A stretch of 5,813 nucleotides of DNA from an uncultured Lachnospiraceae bacterium (GCA_900554925.1 USJG01000148.1:1-5813), one strand, 5' to 3'. Shown: positions 1 to 5,713, counted from the first letter of the stretch. Translations and numbers: made by a program. Notes: generated by a model from the letters alone, not told the origin.

Positions 1-151
1 GATGGTTGCGTCCAGGTAGACAGACTTCCTTAAGAACATTTAGAAAATCCATTTTTCGAAGCTGGCAGCGTGCAATTCCTTTCAGGCAATCTGCCAGGGG
101 CACTTTCCCAAAGCACCTTTTGACACCCGGATCATAACAGAAAGCAGTAAA

Positions 152-157
152 AGGAGG
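152..157 (+). promoter_or_regulatory. Ribosome binding site of hflK
   Basis: A perfect AGGAGG lies 7 nt before the ATG at 165. It fixes the start of hflK, since no better in-frame start is seen upstream. Confidence 0.9.
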
Positions 158-164
158 AAAAAGT

Positions 165-1199
165 ATGTTTAGAAGAAAAACAGGTCCTGTTGATGGACAA
201 TCAAATCCAAATCCCAAAAAGAATATGGCAGGTTTGGCGAAGGTGGCGGGCGTAATCGTCATGGTGATGGCTGCAATTTATCTTCTTGCAGGCAGTGTCT
301 ATTCGCTGAAGGAAAACGAGTACGCGGTGGTCACAACCTTTGGAGTTCCCAAGGTGGTGGAGGAATCCGGTATTCACTTAAAAATACCCTATATTCAGCA
401 GCTTTCAAGGGTTCCCAAAACCATCAATGGTTTTCCCATAGGATATGACGCGCAGACAGATGAGTCTGTGGATAGAGAATCCTTTATGATAACCAGAGAT
501 TATAATTTTGTTAATGTGGACTTTTACGTGGAGTATCGCGTGACGGATCCGATCAAGTATCTTTATTCATCGGAAGATCCGGTGGCTATTTTAAAAAATC
601 TGACCCAGAGCTATATCCGCGACACCATCGGGCTATATGATGTGGACAGCGTCATTACCACAGGAAAAAGCGAGATTCAGGCATCCATTAAAGAAAAGAT
701 CATTACCAGACTGGATCAGGAGGATATAGGAATACAACTGGTAAACATTACCATACAGGATGCGGAACCGCCCACTCAGGAAGTAATTAATGCATTTAAA
801 AATGTGGAAAATGCAAAGCAGGGAAAAGAAACCTCTATCAATAAGGCCAATCAGAAACGAAATGAGGATATTCCGGCAGCCAGAGCCGCGGCGGATGAAA
901 CTGTAAAAACTGCCCAGGCCCAGGCGCAGGAGCGTATTAATCAGGCAAAAGGCGAGACCGCCAGATTAAATGAGCTGTACGCGGAATACCAGAAATACCC
1001 TCTGATCACAAAGCAGAGAATGTTCTATGAAGCCATGGAAGAAATTCTTCCCGACATGAAGGTGATCATTGAAAAAAGCGACGGTACCACTCAGACGCTG
1101 CTGCCTTTAGAATCCTTCACCGGTTCTGCGGTAAGTAATACCAGCAGTGCAGCATCTTTGAGCGGTTCTGATTCAAACAATGAAGCAGATGAGCAGTAG
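165..1199 (+). CDS. hflK: HflK-type SPFH/band-7 membrane protein, FtsH modulator subunit
   Basis: This 344-residue protein is one half of the HflK/HflC pair, which in E. coli forms a large membrane cage around the FtsH protease and modulates it. Visible parts are a short polar N-terminus (1-23), one membrane helix (about 24-47), and an SPFH domain starting at KENEYAVVTTFG (49-60). The family signature QDAEPPTQEVINAF (198-211) corresponds to the QDARPP segment of E. coli HflK. A long charged, Ala/Gln-rich helix follows (about 212-275) with AKGETARLNELYAEY (261-275), like the GEVARF region, then the conserved YEAMEEIL (288-295). It is shorter than the 419-residue E. coli protein because the long Gly-rich N-terminus is missing. 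The last 27 residues are a Ser/Asn/Glu-rich tail of low complexity. The bulk should face outside the cytoplasm. hflC follows 20 bp downstream, clearly co-transcribed. Family assignment is firm; an FtsH partner is inferred from the family. Confidence 0.93.
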   Translation: MFRRKTGPVDGQSNPNPKKNMAGLAKVAGVIVMVMAAIYLLAGSVYSLKENEYAVVTTFGVPKVVEESGIHLKIPYIQQLSRVPKTINGFPIGYDAQTDESVDRESFMITRDYNFVNVDFYVEYRVTDPIKYLYSSEDPVAILKNLTQSYIRDTIGLYDVDSVITTGKSEIQASIKEKIITRLDQEDIGIQLVNITIQDAEPPTQEVINAFKNVENAKQGKETSINKANQKRNEDIPAARAAADETVKTAQAQAQERINQAKGETARLNELYAEYQKYPLITKQRMFYEAMEEILPDMKVIIEKSDGTTQTLLPLESFTGSAVSNTSSAASLSGSDSNNEADEQ

Positions 1200-1219
1200 G
1201 AAGAAAGGAAGGATAAATT

Positions 1220-2086
1220 ATGAAGAAAAAATTAGGTTTTTTGATTCCTGTTTTTATCATATTGGCTGTTTTGATTCTGGTAAATTCCAGCCTTGTGGTG
1301 ACGTACCCCAATGAATATACAGTTATTAAGCAGTTTGGGAGAATCGAAAGTATCCGTCAGACGCCCGGTCTTAGTATGAAGATTCCCTTTATTCAGACCG
1401 CTGAAAAAATCGAGAAGGAAACACTTTTGTATGATCTGGCTGTCAGCGATGTTATGACAAAGGATAAAAAGTCCATGATTGCAGACTGCTTTGTACTGTG
1501 GCAGATCGAGGATCCTTATAAATATACACAGACCTTAAGCGCCCAGAAGAGCAACGCAGAGTTTCGAATCGACACGATCGTGTACAACAGCCTGAAAAAC
1601 GTAATCAGCAGCTTAAGCCAGGAGGAAGTGATCAGCGGACGCGACGGGGAACTGGCAGCGGCAATTCAGGATAATATAGGCAATACCCTGGAGCAGTATG
1701 GGATCAAGCTGCTTGCAGTGGAAACCAAGTCGCTGGATCTGCCGGATGAAAACAAAAGTGCAGTTTATGAGCGTATGATCTCTGAGAGAAATAATATTGC
1801 GGCAACTTATCAGGCAGAAGGCCAGGAGGAAGCAAAGGAAATATCCAATAATACTACTGCGGAAATCATTATCATGCAGTCCGAGGCCGACGCCCAGGCG
1901 GCTGAGATCATTGCCAAGGGTGAGGCAGAGTATATGAGGATTTTAAGTGAGGCCTATAATGATCCCGAAAAGGCAGACTTTTATCTGTTCCTGCGCGCCC
2001 TGGATGCGGCAAGGGCAACCATGACAGGAAACAATAAAACCCTGATCATAGATGAAACTTCTCCCATAGCGCAGATTTTTTATTAA
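1220..2086 (+). CDS. hflC: HflC-type SPFH/band-7 membrane protein, FtsH modulator subunit
   Basis: This 288-residue protein is the partner of HflK in the SPFH complex. It has one N-terminal membrane helix (about 6-27), then the SPFH domain with NEYTVIKQFGR (31-41) and PGLSMKIPFIQT (49-60), which parallels the PGLHFKIPFIET of E. coli HflC. The typical KDKKSMIADCFVLWQIEDP (81-99) follows. The coiled helix carries YERMISERNNIAATYQAEGQEEA (183-205), the most diagnostic stretch, then GEAEYMRILSEAY (234-246) and a DFYLFLRAL segment (253-261). The C-terminus ends in aromatic residues (IFY), as in E. coli HflC. It lacks the roughly 40-residue insertion that E. coli HflC has before the GIEVVDVRI segment, here GIKLLAVETKSLDLP (161-175), which explains most of the length difference from 334 residues. 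The start is fixed by AAAGGAAGGA at 1204-1213. A hairpin lies just past the stop. Confidence 0.93.
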   Translation: MKKKLGFLIPVFIILAVLILVNSSLVVTYPNEYTVIKQFGRIESIRQTPGLSMKIPFIQTAEKIEKETLLYDLAVSDVMTKDKKSMIADCFVLWQIEDPYKYTQTLSAQKSNAEFRIDTIVYNSLKNVISSLSQEEVISGRDGELAAAIQDNIGNTLEQYGIKLLAVETKSLDLPDENKSAVYERMISERNNIAATYQAEGQEEAKEISNNTTAEIIIMQSEADAQAAEIIAKGEAEYMRILSEAYNDPEKADFYLFLRALDAARATMTGNNKTLIIDETSPIAQIFY

Positions 2087-2098
2087 TTGATGCTCACA

Positions 2099-2145
2099 GG
2101 GCTTTGCATGTTATGTAAAGGGAACAATTTGGCCATGCAAAGCCC
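2099..2145. repeat. 12-bp inverted repeat after hflC, possible transcript end
   Basis: The arms GGGCTTTGCATG (2099-2110) and CATGCAAAGCCC (2134-2145) are perfect complements around a 23-nt loop. The hairpin sits 12 bp past the hflC stop, where a transcript end is expected. No run of T follows on either strand, so it is not a classical intrinsic terminator. It may mark the 3' end of the hflKC mRNA by another route, protect it from exonucleases, or bind a protein. Confidence 0.6.
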
Positions 2146-2163
2146 CTAAATATGGAAATAATA

Positions 2164-2192
2164 TTGCTTTTTAGACGGAAGTATTGTATGAT
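2164..2192 (+). promoter_or_regulatory. Predicted sigma-A promoter of the repeat-protein gene
   Basis: A -35-like TTGCTT (2164-2169) and a -10 TATGAT (2187-2192) are 17 bp apart, the ideal spacing. Transcription would start near 2199, leaving a leader of about 58 nt before the ATG at 2257. This supports independent expression from hflKC and argues against the longer reading that begins at 2152, because that start would lie upstream of the promoter. Confidence 0.5.
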
Positions 2193-2204
2193 GAGTTTAC
2201 ATAA

Positions 2205-2220
2205 GTCAAATTTTGTCAAA
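2205..2220 (+). repeat. GTCAAA direct repeat at 10-bp spacing
   Basis: GTCAAA occurs at 2205-2210 and again at 2215-2220, exactly one helical turn apart and just downstream of the predicted transcription start. Such spacing is compatible with a regulator binding as a direct-repeat dimer, but six-base A-rich words recur by chance. Confidence 0.25.
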
Positions 2221-2244
2221 ACAGATTACAGGCTCGAATACAAT

Positions 2245-2249
2245 GGAGG
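2245..2249 (+). promoter_or_regulatory. Ribosome binding site that decides the start at 2257
   Basis: GGAGG lies 7 nt before ATG 2257. The in-frame ATG at 2152, 35 codons earlier, has no such site, and the protein from 2257 begins exactly with a signal peptide. Confidence 0.85.
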
Positions 2250-2256
2250 CGTGATT

Positions 2257-3324
2257 ATGAAAAGCAATAGAATTATAAAAATAAGTTTGGCCATCTGTCT
2301 GGTACTTAGTATGATAATGCTTCCGGCAAATCATCTTAAGGTACAGGCGGCAGAAGTGTCGGCAACGGTTGAGGGAACTGTTTTAGCGGGAACCACCTCT
2401 GAACTGCTTTTGCTCTCCACCAGGGAAGGGAAGATGGAGATTAAGCTGGACAGTGATACAGATACCAGCGCATGTAAAGTACTGCTTCCTGATAAGAAGG
2501 TCACTGTGTCAGTGTCCCATGGCTCCGATGGGTACCTTCATGCGGTTAAGATCACCAGTGAAACACAGGCGGCTCAAGTATCGGTTGACCTGTCAACAAA
2601 GGCTACTGTGTCAGGAACCATAAGCGAAAAGACTAAAGGGGATGTTCTGTATCTGAAAACTCCCCAGGGAGATATGGAAATTAAACTGGATACAACCACA
2701 GATATGAGCGGATGCAAGGTTCTGGTGGTGGACAAGACCTATACCATCGTCTGCGCCAGAGGCTCTGATGCCTATATGCATGCAGTCAGTATTTCAGATG
2801 GAGGTGCAGGAAATACCAGAGTGATTTCAGGCTCAGGACTTACCCCCGCGCCGGCAGGAGCGGTAACTGCCAGCACCACCTCAGTTACAGGAACGGTAAA
2901 GAGCAGTACCAAAGAAGATCTTCTTTACTTATCTACGTCGGGAGGGGAGATGCAGATTGTGATCGACAGCAATACAGACTCCAGAAACGGTATGGTCCTT
3001 ACGCCAGGAAGAACCCTGACTGTGTCTGTCTACCGGGGCTCCGACGCCTATATGCACGCGGCAGTCATTACAGGAAGCAGAAGTGCTTCCCAGACAGTGG
3101 AAATCAATACTTCCTCTACTTCCACTGTGAGCGGAACGGTAGGAAGCAAGTCAACAGAAAACATACTGTACTTAAACACTCCCCAGGGAGAGATGGAGCT
3201 TAAGCTTGACGGGGTCAGAAGCGTCAGCAACTGTAAGGTGTTAGTGGAGGGCAAGAAAATAACTGTGACCTGTGCCAGAGGTTCCGATGCGTATATGCAC
3301 GCCCTTGATATTACAGGGGCTTAG
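2257..3324 (+). CDS. Exported protein of four 65-residue repeats, function unknown
   Basis: I do not recognise this 355-residue protein by name. It starts with a Sec signal peptide: a basic MKSNRIIK end, a hydrophobic core (9-22), and probable cleavage after VQA at 31. The mature part is almost entirely four repeats of exactly 65 residues (36-100, 116-180, 208-272, 289-353), joined by linkers of 15, 27 and 16 residues. Shared features are V-x-GT at the start, LYL-x-T, G-x-M-E-x-K-LD, CKVL, and near the end RGSDAYMHA followed by Ile two residues later. The alternating polar/hydrophobic pattern suggests small beta-barrels, loosely like OB-like domains such as DUF5666; that link is a guess. By hand count repeats 2 and 4 are closest (38 of 65 identical). 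There is no lipobox, LPXTG motif or second membrane segment, so it is probably secreted. It has its own promoter and a strong terminator. Confidence 0.85.
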   Translation: MKSNRIIKISLAICLVLSMIMLPANHLKVQAAEVSATVEGTVLAGTTSELLLLSTREGKMEIKLDSDTDTSACKVLLPDKKVTVSVSHGSDGYLHAVKITSETQAAQVSVDLSTKATVSGTISEKTKGDVLYLKTPQGDMEIKLDTTTDMSGCKVLVVDKTYTIVCARGSDAYMHAVSISDGGAGNTRVISGSGLTPAPAGAVTASTTSVTGTVKSSTKEDLLYLSTSGGEMQIVIDSNTDSRNGMVLTPGRTLTVSVYRGSDAYMHAAVITGSRSASQTVEINTSSTSTVSGTVGSKSTENILYLNTPQGEMELKLDGVRSVSNCKVLVEGKKITVTCARGSDAYMHALDITGA

Positions 3325-3327
3325 AAT

Positions 3328-3367
3328 AAAAATAAATTCTACCTTGTTCGGGTAGAATTTATTTTTT
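3328..3367 (+). terminator. Strong intrinsic terminator after the repeat-protein gene
   Basis: A perfect 16-bp stem (3328-3343 with 3351-3366) closes on the 7-nt loop TTGTTCG, and a T-rich tract continues to about 3375. It starts 4 nt past the stop codon. Because the left arm begins with A's, it could also terminate transcription from the other strand. It separates the repeat-protein unit from the thl promoter. Confidence 0.93.
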
Positions 3368-3398
3368 GGTTTTTTAATAAATCAGATGAGGAATGTCG

Positions 3399-3427
3399 TT
3401 GCAAAAATAAGTACCCTATGATATAAT
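3399..3427 (+). promoter_or_regulatory. Promoter of the thl-crt-hbd operon, extended -10
   Basis: TTGCAA (3399-3404) and TATAAT (3422-3427) are separated by 17 bp, and a TG at 3419-3420 gives an extended -10 element. Transcription should begin near 3434, giving a leader of about 75 nt. It is the best promoter in the window, as expected for a highly expressed central pathway. Confidence 0.85.
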
Positions 3428-3440
3428 GATTCCGTAGGCA

Positions 3441-3458
3441 ATGATAAAAAATTAACAA
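3441..3458. promoter_or_regulatory. Rex-like operator just downstream of the thl promoter
   Basis: ATGATAA-AAAA-TTAACAA matches the redox repressor Rex consensus TTGTTAA-N4-TTAACAA at 12 of 14 defined positions, with the right half perfect. It lies about 8-25 nt past the predicted transcription start, where a bound repressor would block the polymerase. Rex is known to control thl and crt-bcd-hbd genes in clostridia and to release DNA when NADH is high. The site overlaps a 7-bp inverted repeat, CAATGAT (3439-3445) and ATCATTG (3458-3464), which could instead form a leader hairpin. Confidence 0.6.
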
Positions 3459-3494
3459 TCATTGTGAAGGTCAAAATATTAGTTTGAATTAAAC

Positions 3495-3499
3495 GGAGG
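3495..3499 (+). promoter_or_regulatory. Ribosome binding site of thl
   Basis: GGAGG lies 9 nt before ATG 3509 and supports that start, which also gives the usual N-terminus of the family. Confidence 0.88.
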
Positions 3500-3508
3500 A
3501 AAGAAACA

Positions 3509-4693
3509 ATGGCAAAGAAAGTAGTTTTAGCCGGAGCATGTCGTACAGCCATCGGAACCATGGGTGGTTCCTTAAGTACAGTACCTGCTGCAGAACTTGG
3601 AGCAATCGTAATCAAAGAAGCTTTAAACAGAGCAGGCGTAGCACCTGAAGCTGTAGATCAGGTTTATATGGGATGTGTTATTCAGGCAGGACAGGGACAG
3701 AACGTAGCCCGTCAGGCCTCCATTAAAGCCGGTTTACCTATTGAGGTACCTGCGGTTACCATGAATGTTGTATGTGGATCTGGCCTTAACTGTGTTAACC
3801 AGGCAGCTCAGATGATTATGGCAGGAGATGCGGACATCGTTGTTGCAGGTGGTATGGAAAATATGTCCATGGCTCCCTATGCAGTTCCTCAGGCACGTTT
3901 TGGATATAGAATGAATAATGGTACTTTAGTTGATACCATGATCAAGGATGCTCTTTGGGATGCATTCAATGATTATCATATGATCAAGACAGCAGATAAT
4001 ATCTGTGAAGAATGGGGACTTACCAGAGAAGAACTGGACGAGTTCGCATTAAAGAGCCAGCAGAAGGCAGAGGCAGCTCAGAAAACAGGCGCATTTGACG
4101 CTGAAATCGTACCTGTTATGGTGAAAAAGAAAAAAGAGATGGTTGAATTTAAGGTAGATGAAGGCCCTCGCCCCGGTTCTACTATGGAAGGACTTGCAAA
4201 GCTCCGTCCTATCAATCCAGGCGGATTCGTAACAGCAGGCAATGCTTCCGGTATCAATGACGGTGCGGCAGCTATCGTTGTTATGAGTGAAGAAAAGGCA
4301 AAAGAATTAGGTGTTAAGCCTATGGCTACTTTTGTGGCTGGCGCTCTTGCAGGCGTAAGACCTGAGGTTATGGGTATCGGCCCTGTTGCTGCCACAAAGA
4401 AGGTAATGGCTAAGACAGGCATGAAGATTGAAGATTTCGATATTATTGAAGCAAACGAAGCTTTTGCGGCACAGTCTGTGGCTGTTGGCAAGGAGCTTGG
4501 CATCGACGTTGATAAGCAGCTGAATCCTAACGGGGGAGCAATTGCACTGGGACATCCCGTTGGTGCTTCAGGCTGTCGTATCCTTGTGACACTGCTTCAT
4601 GAGATGCAGGCTAAGGGTGCTAAGACCGGTCTTGCAACTCTCTGTATCGGCGGCGGCATGGGATGCTCCACGATTGTTAAAATTGAAGACTAA
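3509..4693 (+). CDS. thl: Acetyl-CoA C-acetyltransferase (biosynthetic thiolase)
   Basis: This cytoplasmic enzyme condenses two acetyl-CoA to acetoacetyl-CoA, the first step of butyryl-CoA formation. At 394 residues it has the usual thiolase length (392 in C. acetobutylicum ThlA). All catalytic elements are present: acyl-accepting Cys89 in VVCGSGLN, the NEAF motif at 316-319, His349 in GHPVGASG, and Cys379 in CIGGGMG. GGMENMS (114-120), DAFNDYHM (151-158) and TAGNASGINDGAA (242-254) are further family landmarks. The AFNDYHM segment and the neighbouring crt and hbd favour an acetoacetyl-CoA synthesising enzyme over a long-chain beta-oxidation thiolase. It is first in the operon, behind the extended -10 promoter and Rex-like site. 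Arg CGT and U-ended Val/Gly/Ala codons appear commoner than in hflKC, fitting high expression, though I judged this by eye. The native enzyme is presumably a tetramer, as in the family. Confidence 0.97.
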   Translation: MAKKVVLAGACRTAIGTMGGSLSTVPAAELGAIVIKEALNRAGVAPEAVDQVYMGCVIQAGQGQNVARQASIKAGLPIEVPAVTMNVVCGSGLNCVNQAAQMIMAGDADIVVAGGMENMSMAPYAVPQARFGYRMNNGTLVDTMIKDALWDAFNDYHMIKTADNICEEWGLTREELDEFALKSQQKAEAAQKTGAFDAEIVPVMVKKKKEMVEFKVDEGPRPGSTMEGLAKLRPINPGGFVTAGNASGINDGAAAIVVMSEEKAKELGVKPMATFVAGALAGVRPEVMGIGPVAATKKVMAKTGMKIEDFDIIEANEAFAAQSVAVGKELGIDVDKQLNPNGGAIALGHPVGASGCRILVTLLHEMQAKGAKTGLATLCIGGGMGCSTIVKIED

Positions 4694-4752
4694 CACGAAA
4701 AGAACTTCTGGGGCAGTATAAGACACTGCCCAAGAAGTTCTATGTTTCGTGT
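4693..4752 (+). repeat. Long interrupted hairpin directly after thl
   Basis: Three paired blocks stack into one stem of about 23 bp: ACACGAAA (4693-4700) with TTTCGTGT (4745-4752), GAACTTCT (4702-4709) with AGAAGTTC (4733-4740), and GGGCAGT (4711-4717) with ACTGCCC (4725-4731). They enclose a 7-nt loop, with one G/A mismatch and a small bulge between blocks. It begins at the last base of the thl stop codon. No T-run follows, so it is more likely an mRNA stability or processing element, or a partial attenuator, than a terminator. Confidence 0.75.
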
Positions 4753-4754
4753 AT

Positions 4755-4782
4755 GAAGAATGGCTCCAGAGAGCCATTCTTC
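4755..4782 (+). repeat. Second hairpin between thl and crt, CAGA loop
   Basis: GAAGAATGGCTC (4755-4766) and GAGCCATTCTTC (4771-4782) form a perfect 12-bp stem closed by the tetraloop CAGA. It starts 2 nt after the first hairpin ends, and no U-tract follows. Confidence 0.75.
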
Positions 4783-4791
4783 TAAAGAGAC

Positions 4792-4815
4792 AGAGCAGCT
4801 TCAGAAAGCTGTTCT
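4792..4815 (+). repeat. Third hairpin between thl and crt, CAGA loop
   Basis: AGAGCAGCTT (4792-4801) pairs with AAGCTGTTCT (4806-4815), 10 bp with one G-U pair, again around the loop CAGA. The loop-proximal sequence GCTT-CAGA-AAGC mirrors GCTC-CAGA-GAGC of the previous hairpin. A short TTCTTCCC follows, too weak to act as a U-tract. Confidence 0.65.
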
Positions 4816-4850
4816 TCCCTATGTAAGGCAAAAGTAAAACAAAAACGAAA

Positions 4851-4855
4851 AGGAG
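4851..4855 (+). promoter_or_regulatory. Ribosome binding site of crt
   Basis: AGGAG lies 8 nt before ATG 4864, in an A-rich and probably unpaired stretch after the hairpins. Confidence 0.85.
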
Positions 4856-4863
4856 TTACGAAA

Positions 4864-5649
4864 ATGGAATTTATCGTATATGAGCAAAAAGGCAGCTATG
4901 GCATTATTACCATCAGCCGTGAAAAAGCATTAAATGCTTTAAATTCAACTGTTCTGGAAGAACTGGACCAGACTTTGGACGCAGTAAATCTTGAAGAAGT
5001 AAGATGTCTTATCCTCACAGGCGCCGGTCAGAAGTCCTTTGTAGCAGGGGCAGATATTGGTGAAATGAGCACACTTACCAAGGCAGAGGGCGAAGCTTTC
5101 GGAAAGAAGGGAAATGATGTATTCCGTAAGCTGGAAACTTTCCCGATTCCTGTAATTGCAGCAGTCAATGGTTTTGCACTTGGCGGCGGCTGTGAAATTT
5201 CCATGAGCTGTGACATCAGAATCTGTTCTGACAATGCTGTATTCGGACAACCTGAGGTTGGCCTTGGCATCACACCTGGTTTTGGCGGAACACAGAGGCT
5301 TGCACGTTTAGTTGGCGCTGGCATGGCAAAGCAGATGATCTACACAGCAAGAAATATCAAGGCGGATGAGGCTTTGAGAATTGGTCTTGTAAATGCTGTA
5401 TATACACAGGAGGAATTAATGCCCGCAGCAGAGAAGATGGCAGCAGGTATTGCAAAGAATGCTCCTATTGCTGTTCGTAACTGCAAGAAAGCAATTAATG
5501 AAGGCTTAGACGTACCAATGGATCAGGCAATCGTGATCGAAGAAAAGCTTTTTGGCGACTGCTTCGAAACAGAGGATCAGAAGTATGGCATGGCATTCTT
5601 CCTTGACAAGAACAAAGATAAGGTTAAGGAGCCTTTTAAGAACTGTTAA
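4864..5649 (+). CDS. crt: 3-hydroxybutyryl-CoA dehydratase (crotonase)
   Basis: This cytoplasmic enoyl-CoA hydratase family enzyme dehydrates 3-hydroxybutyryl-CoA to crotonyl-CoA, the step between Hbd and butyryl-CoA dehydrogenase. It is 261 residues, typical for clostridial Crt. Both catalytic glutamates are present: Glu111 in ALGGGCEISMSCD (105-117) and Glu131 in FGQPEVGLGITPGFGGTQRL (127-146), equivalent to Glu144 and Glu164 of rat crotonase. The oxyanion hole is supplied by backbone amides of Ala63 in AGADIGEM and Gly108. The N-terminal NALN (24-27) and the PIAVRNCKKAIN segment (201-212) also fit. With both glutamates intact it is a hydratase/dehydratase, not one of the isomerase or hydrolase branches of the superfamily. 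Placement between thl and hbd fixes the pathway. Distance from thl is 170 bp, unusually long for an operon, and I see no clear promoter inside that gap. Confidence 0.96.
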   Translation: MEFIVYEQKGSYGIITISREKALNALNSTVLEELDQTLDAVNLEEVRCLILTGAGQKSFVAGADIGEMSTLTKAEGEAFGKKGNDVFRKLETFPIPVIAAVNGFALGGGCEISMSCDIRICSDNAVFGQPEVGLGITPGFGGTQRLARLVGAGMAKQMIYTARNIKADEALRIGLVNAVYTQEELMPAAEKMAAGIAKNAPIAVRNCKKAINEGLDVPMDQAIVIEEKLFGDCFETEDQKYGMAFFLDKNKDKVKEPFKNC

Positions 5650-5654
5650 TTTAG

Positions 5655-5680
5655 CTGGTTTTGGCCTTTCAAAAAACCGG
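5655..5680 (+). repeat. Short weak hairpin after crt
   Basis: CTGGTTTT (5655-5662) can pair with AAAACCGG (5673-5680), 8 bp including one G-U, around a 10-nt loop. It starts 6 bp after the crt stop. No T-run follows; hbd transcription should continue through it. Confidence 0.4.
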
Positions 5681-5713
5681 TAATGTGTATTGCTTTATAC
5701 TTTAGGGATGTAA

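Noticed and set aside
62..97. 7-bp inverted repeat CTGGCAG/CTGCCAG upstream of hflK as a leader RNA structure
   Set aside because: Short arms with a 22-nt loop and no riboswitch or T-box landmarks; easily a chance event.
120..148. TTGACA at 120-125 as the -35 box of an hflK promoter
   Set aside because: No -10-like hexamer lies 16-18 bp downstream; positions 142-148 read AAGCAGT.
1..164. Open readings at the left edge: a + strand frame from 3 to the stop at 135-137, and a - strand frame open over about 45 codons across the same bases
   Set aside because: The + frame is very rich in arginine (about 9 of 44 residues), as in a shadow frame, and is not recognisable as a C-terminus. The - frame has no start codon with a ribosome binding site. 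Either could be a gene fragment, but the sequence does not decide.
2152..2256. Start of the repeat protein at ATG 2152, adding 35 residues
   Set aside because: No ribosome binding site, it begins upstream of the predicted promoter, and it would bury the signal peptide behind an uncharacteristic extension. ATG 2257 has GGAGG at good spacing.
2257..2301. Lipoprotein signal at Cys14 of the repeat protein (LAIC)
   Set aside because: The residue before the cysteine is Ile instead of Gly/Ala/Ser, and the cysteine lies inside the hydrophobic core; a normal VQA cleavage site follows at 29-31.
3441..3455. Tiny upstream reading frame MIKN in the thl leader
   Set aside because: No ribosome binding site, four codons, and the bases are better explained by the Rex-like site.
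4078..4831. Several - strand open frames across thl and the thl-crt gap
   Set aside because: They are shadows of thl or of the hairpin region, with low-quality composition, no ribosome binding sites and no recognisable domains.
4945..5324. - strand open frames across crt
   Set aside because: They lie fully inside a clear crt with intact catalytic residues on the other strand and have no features of their own.
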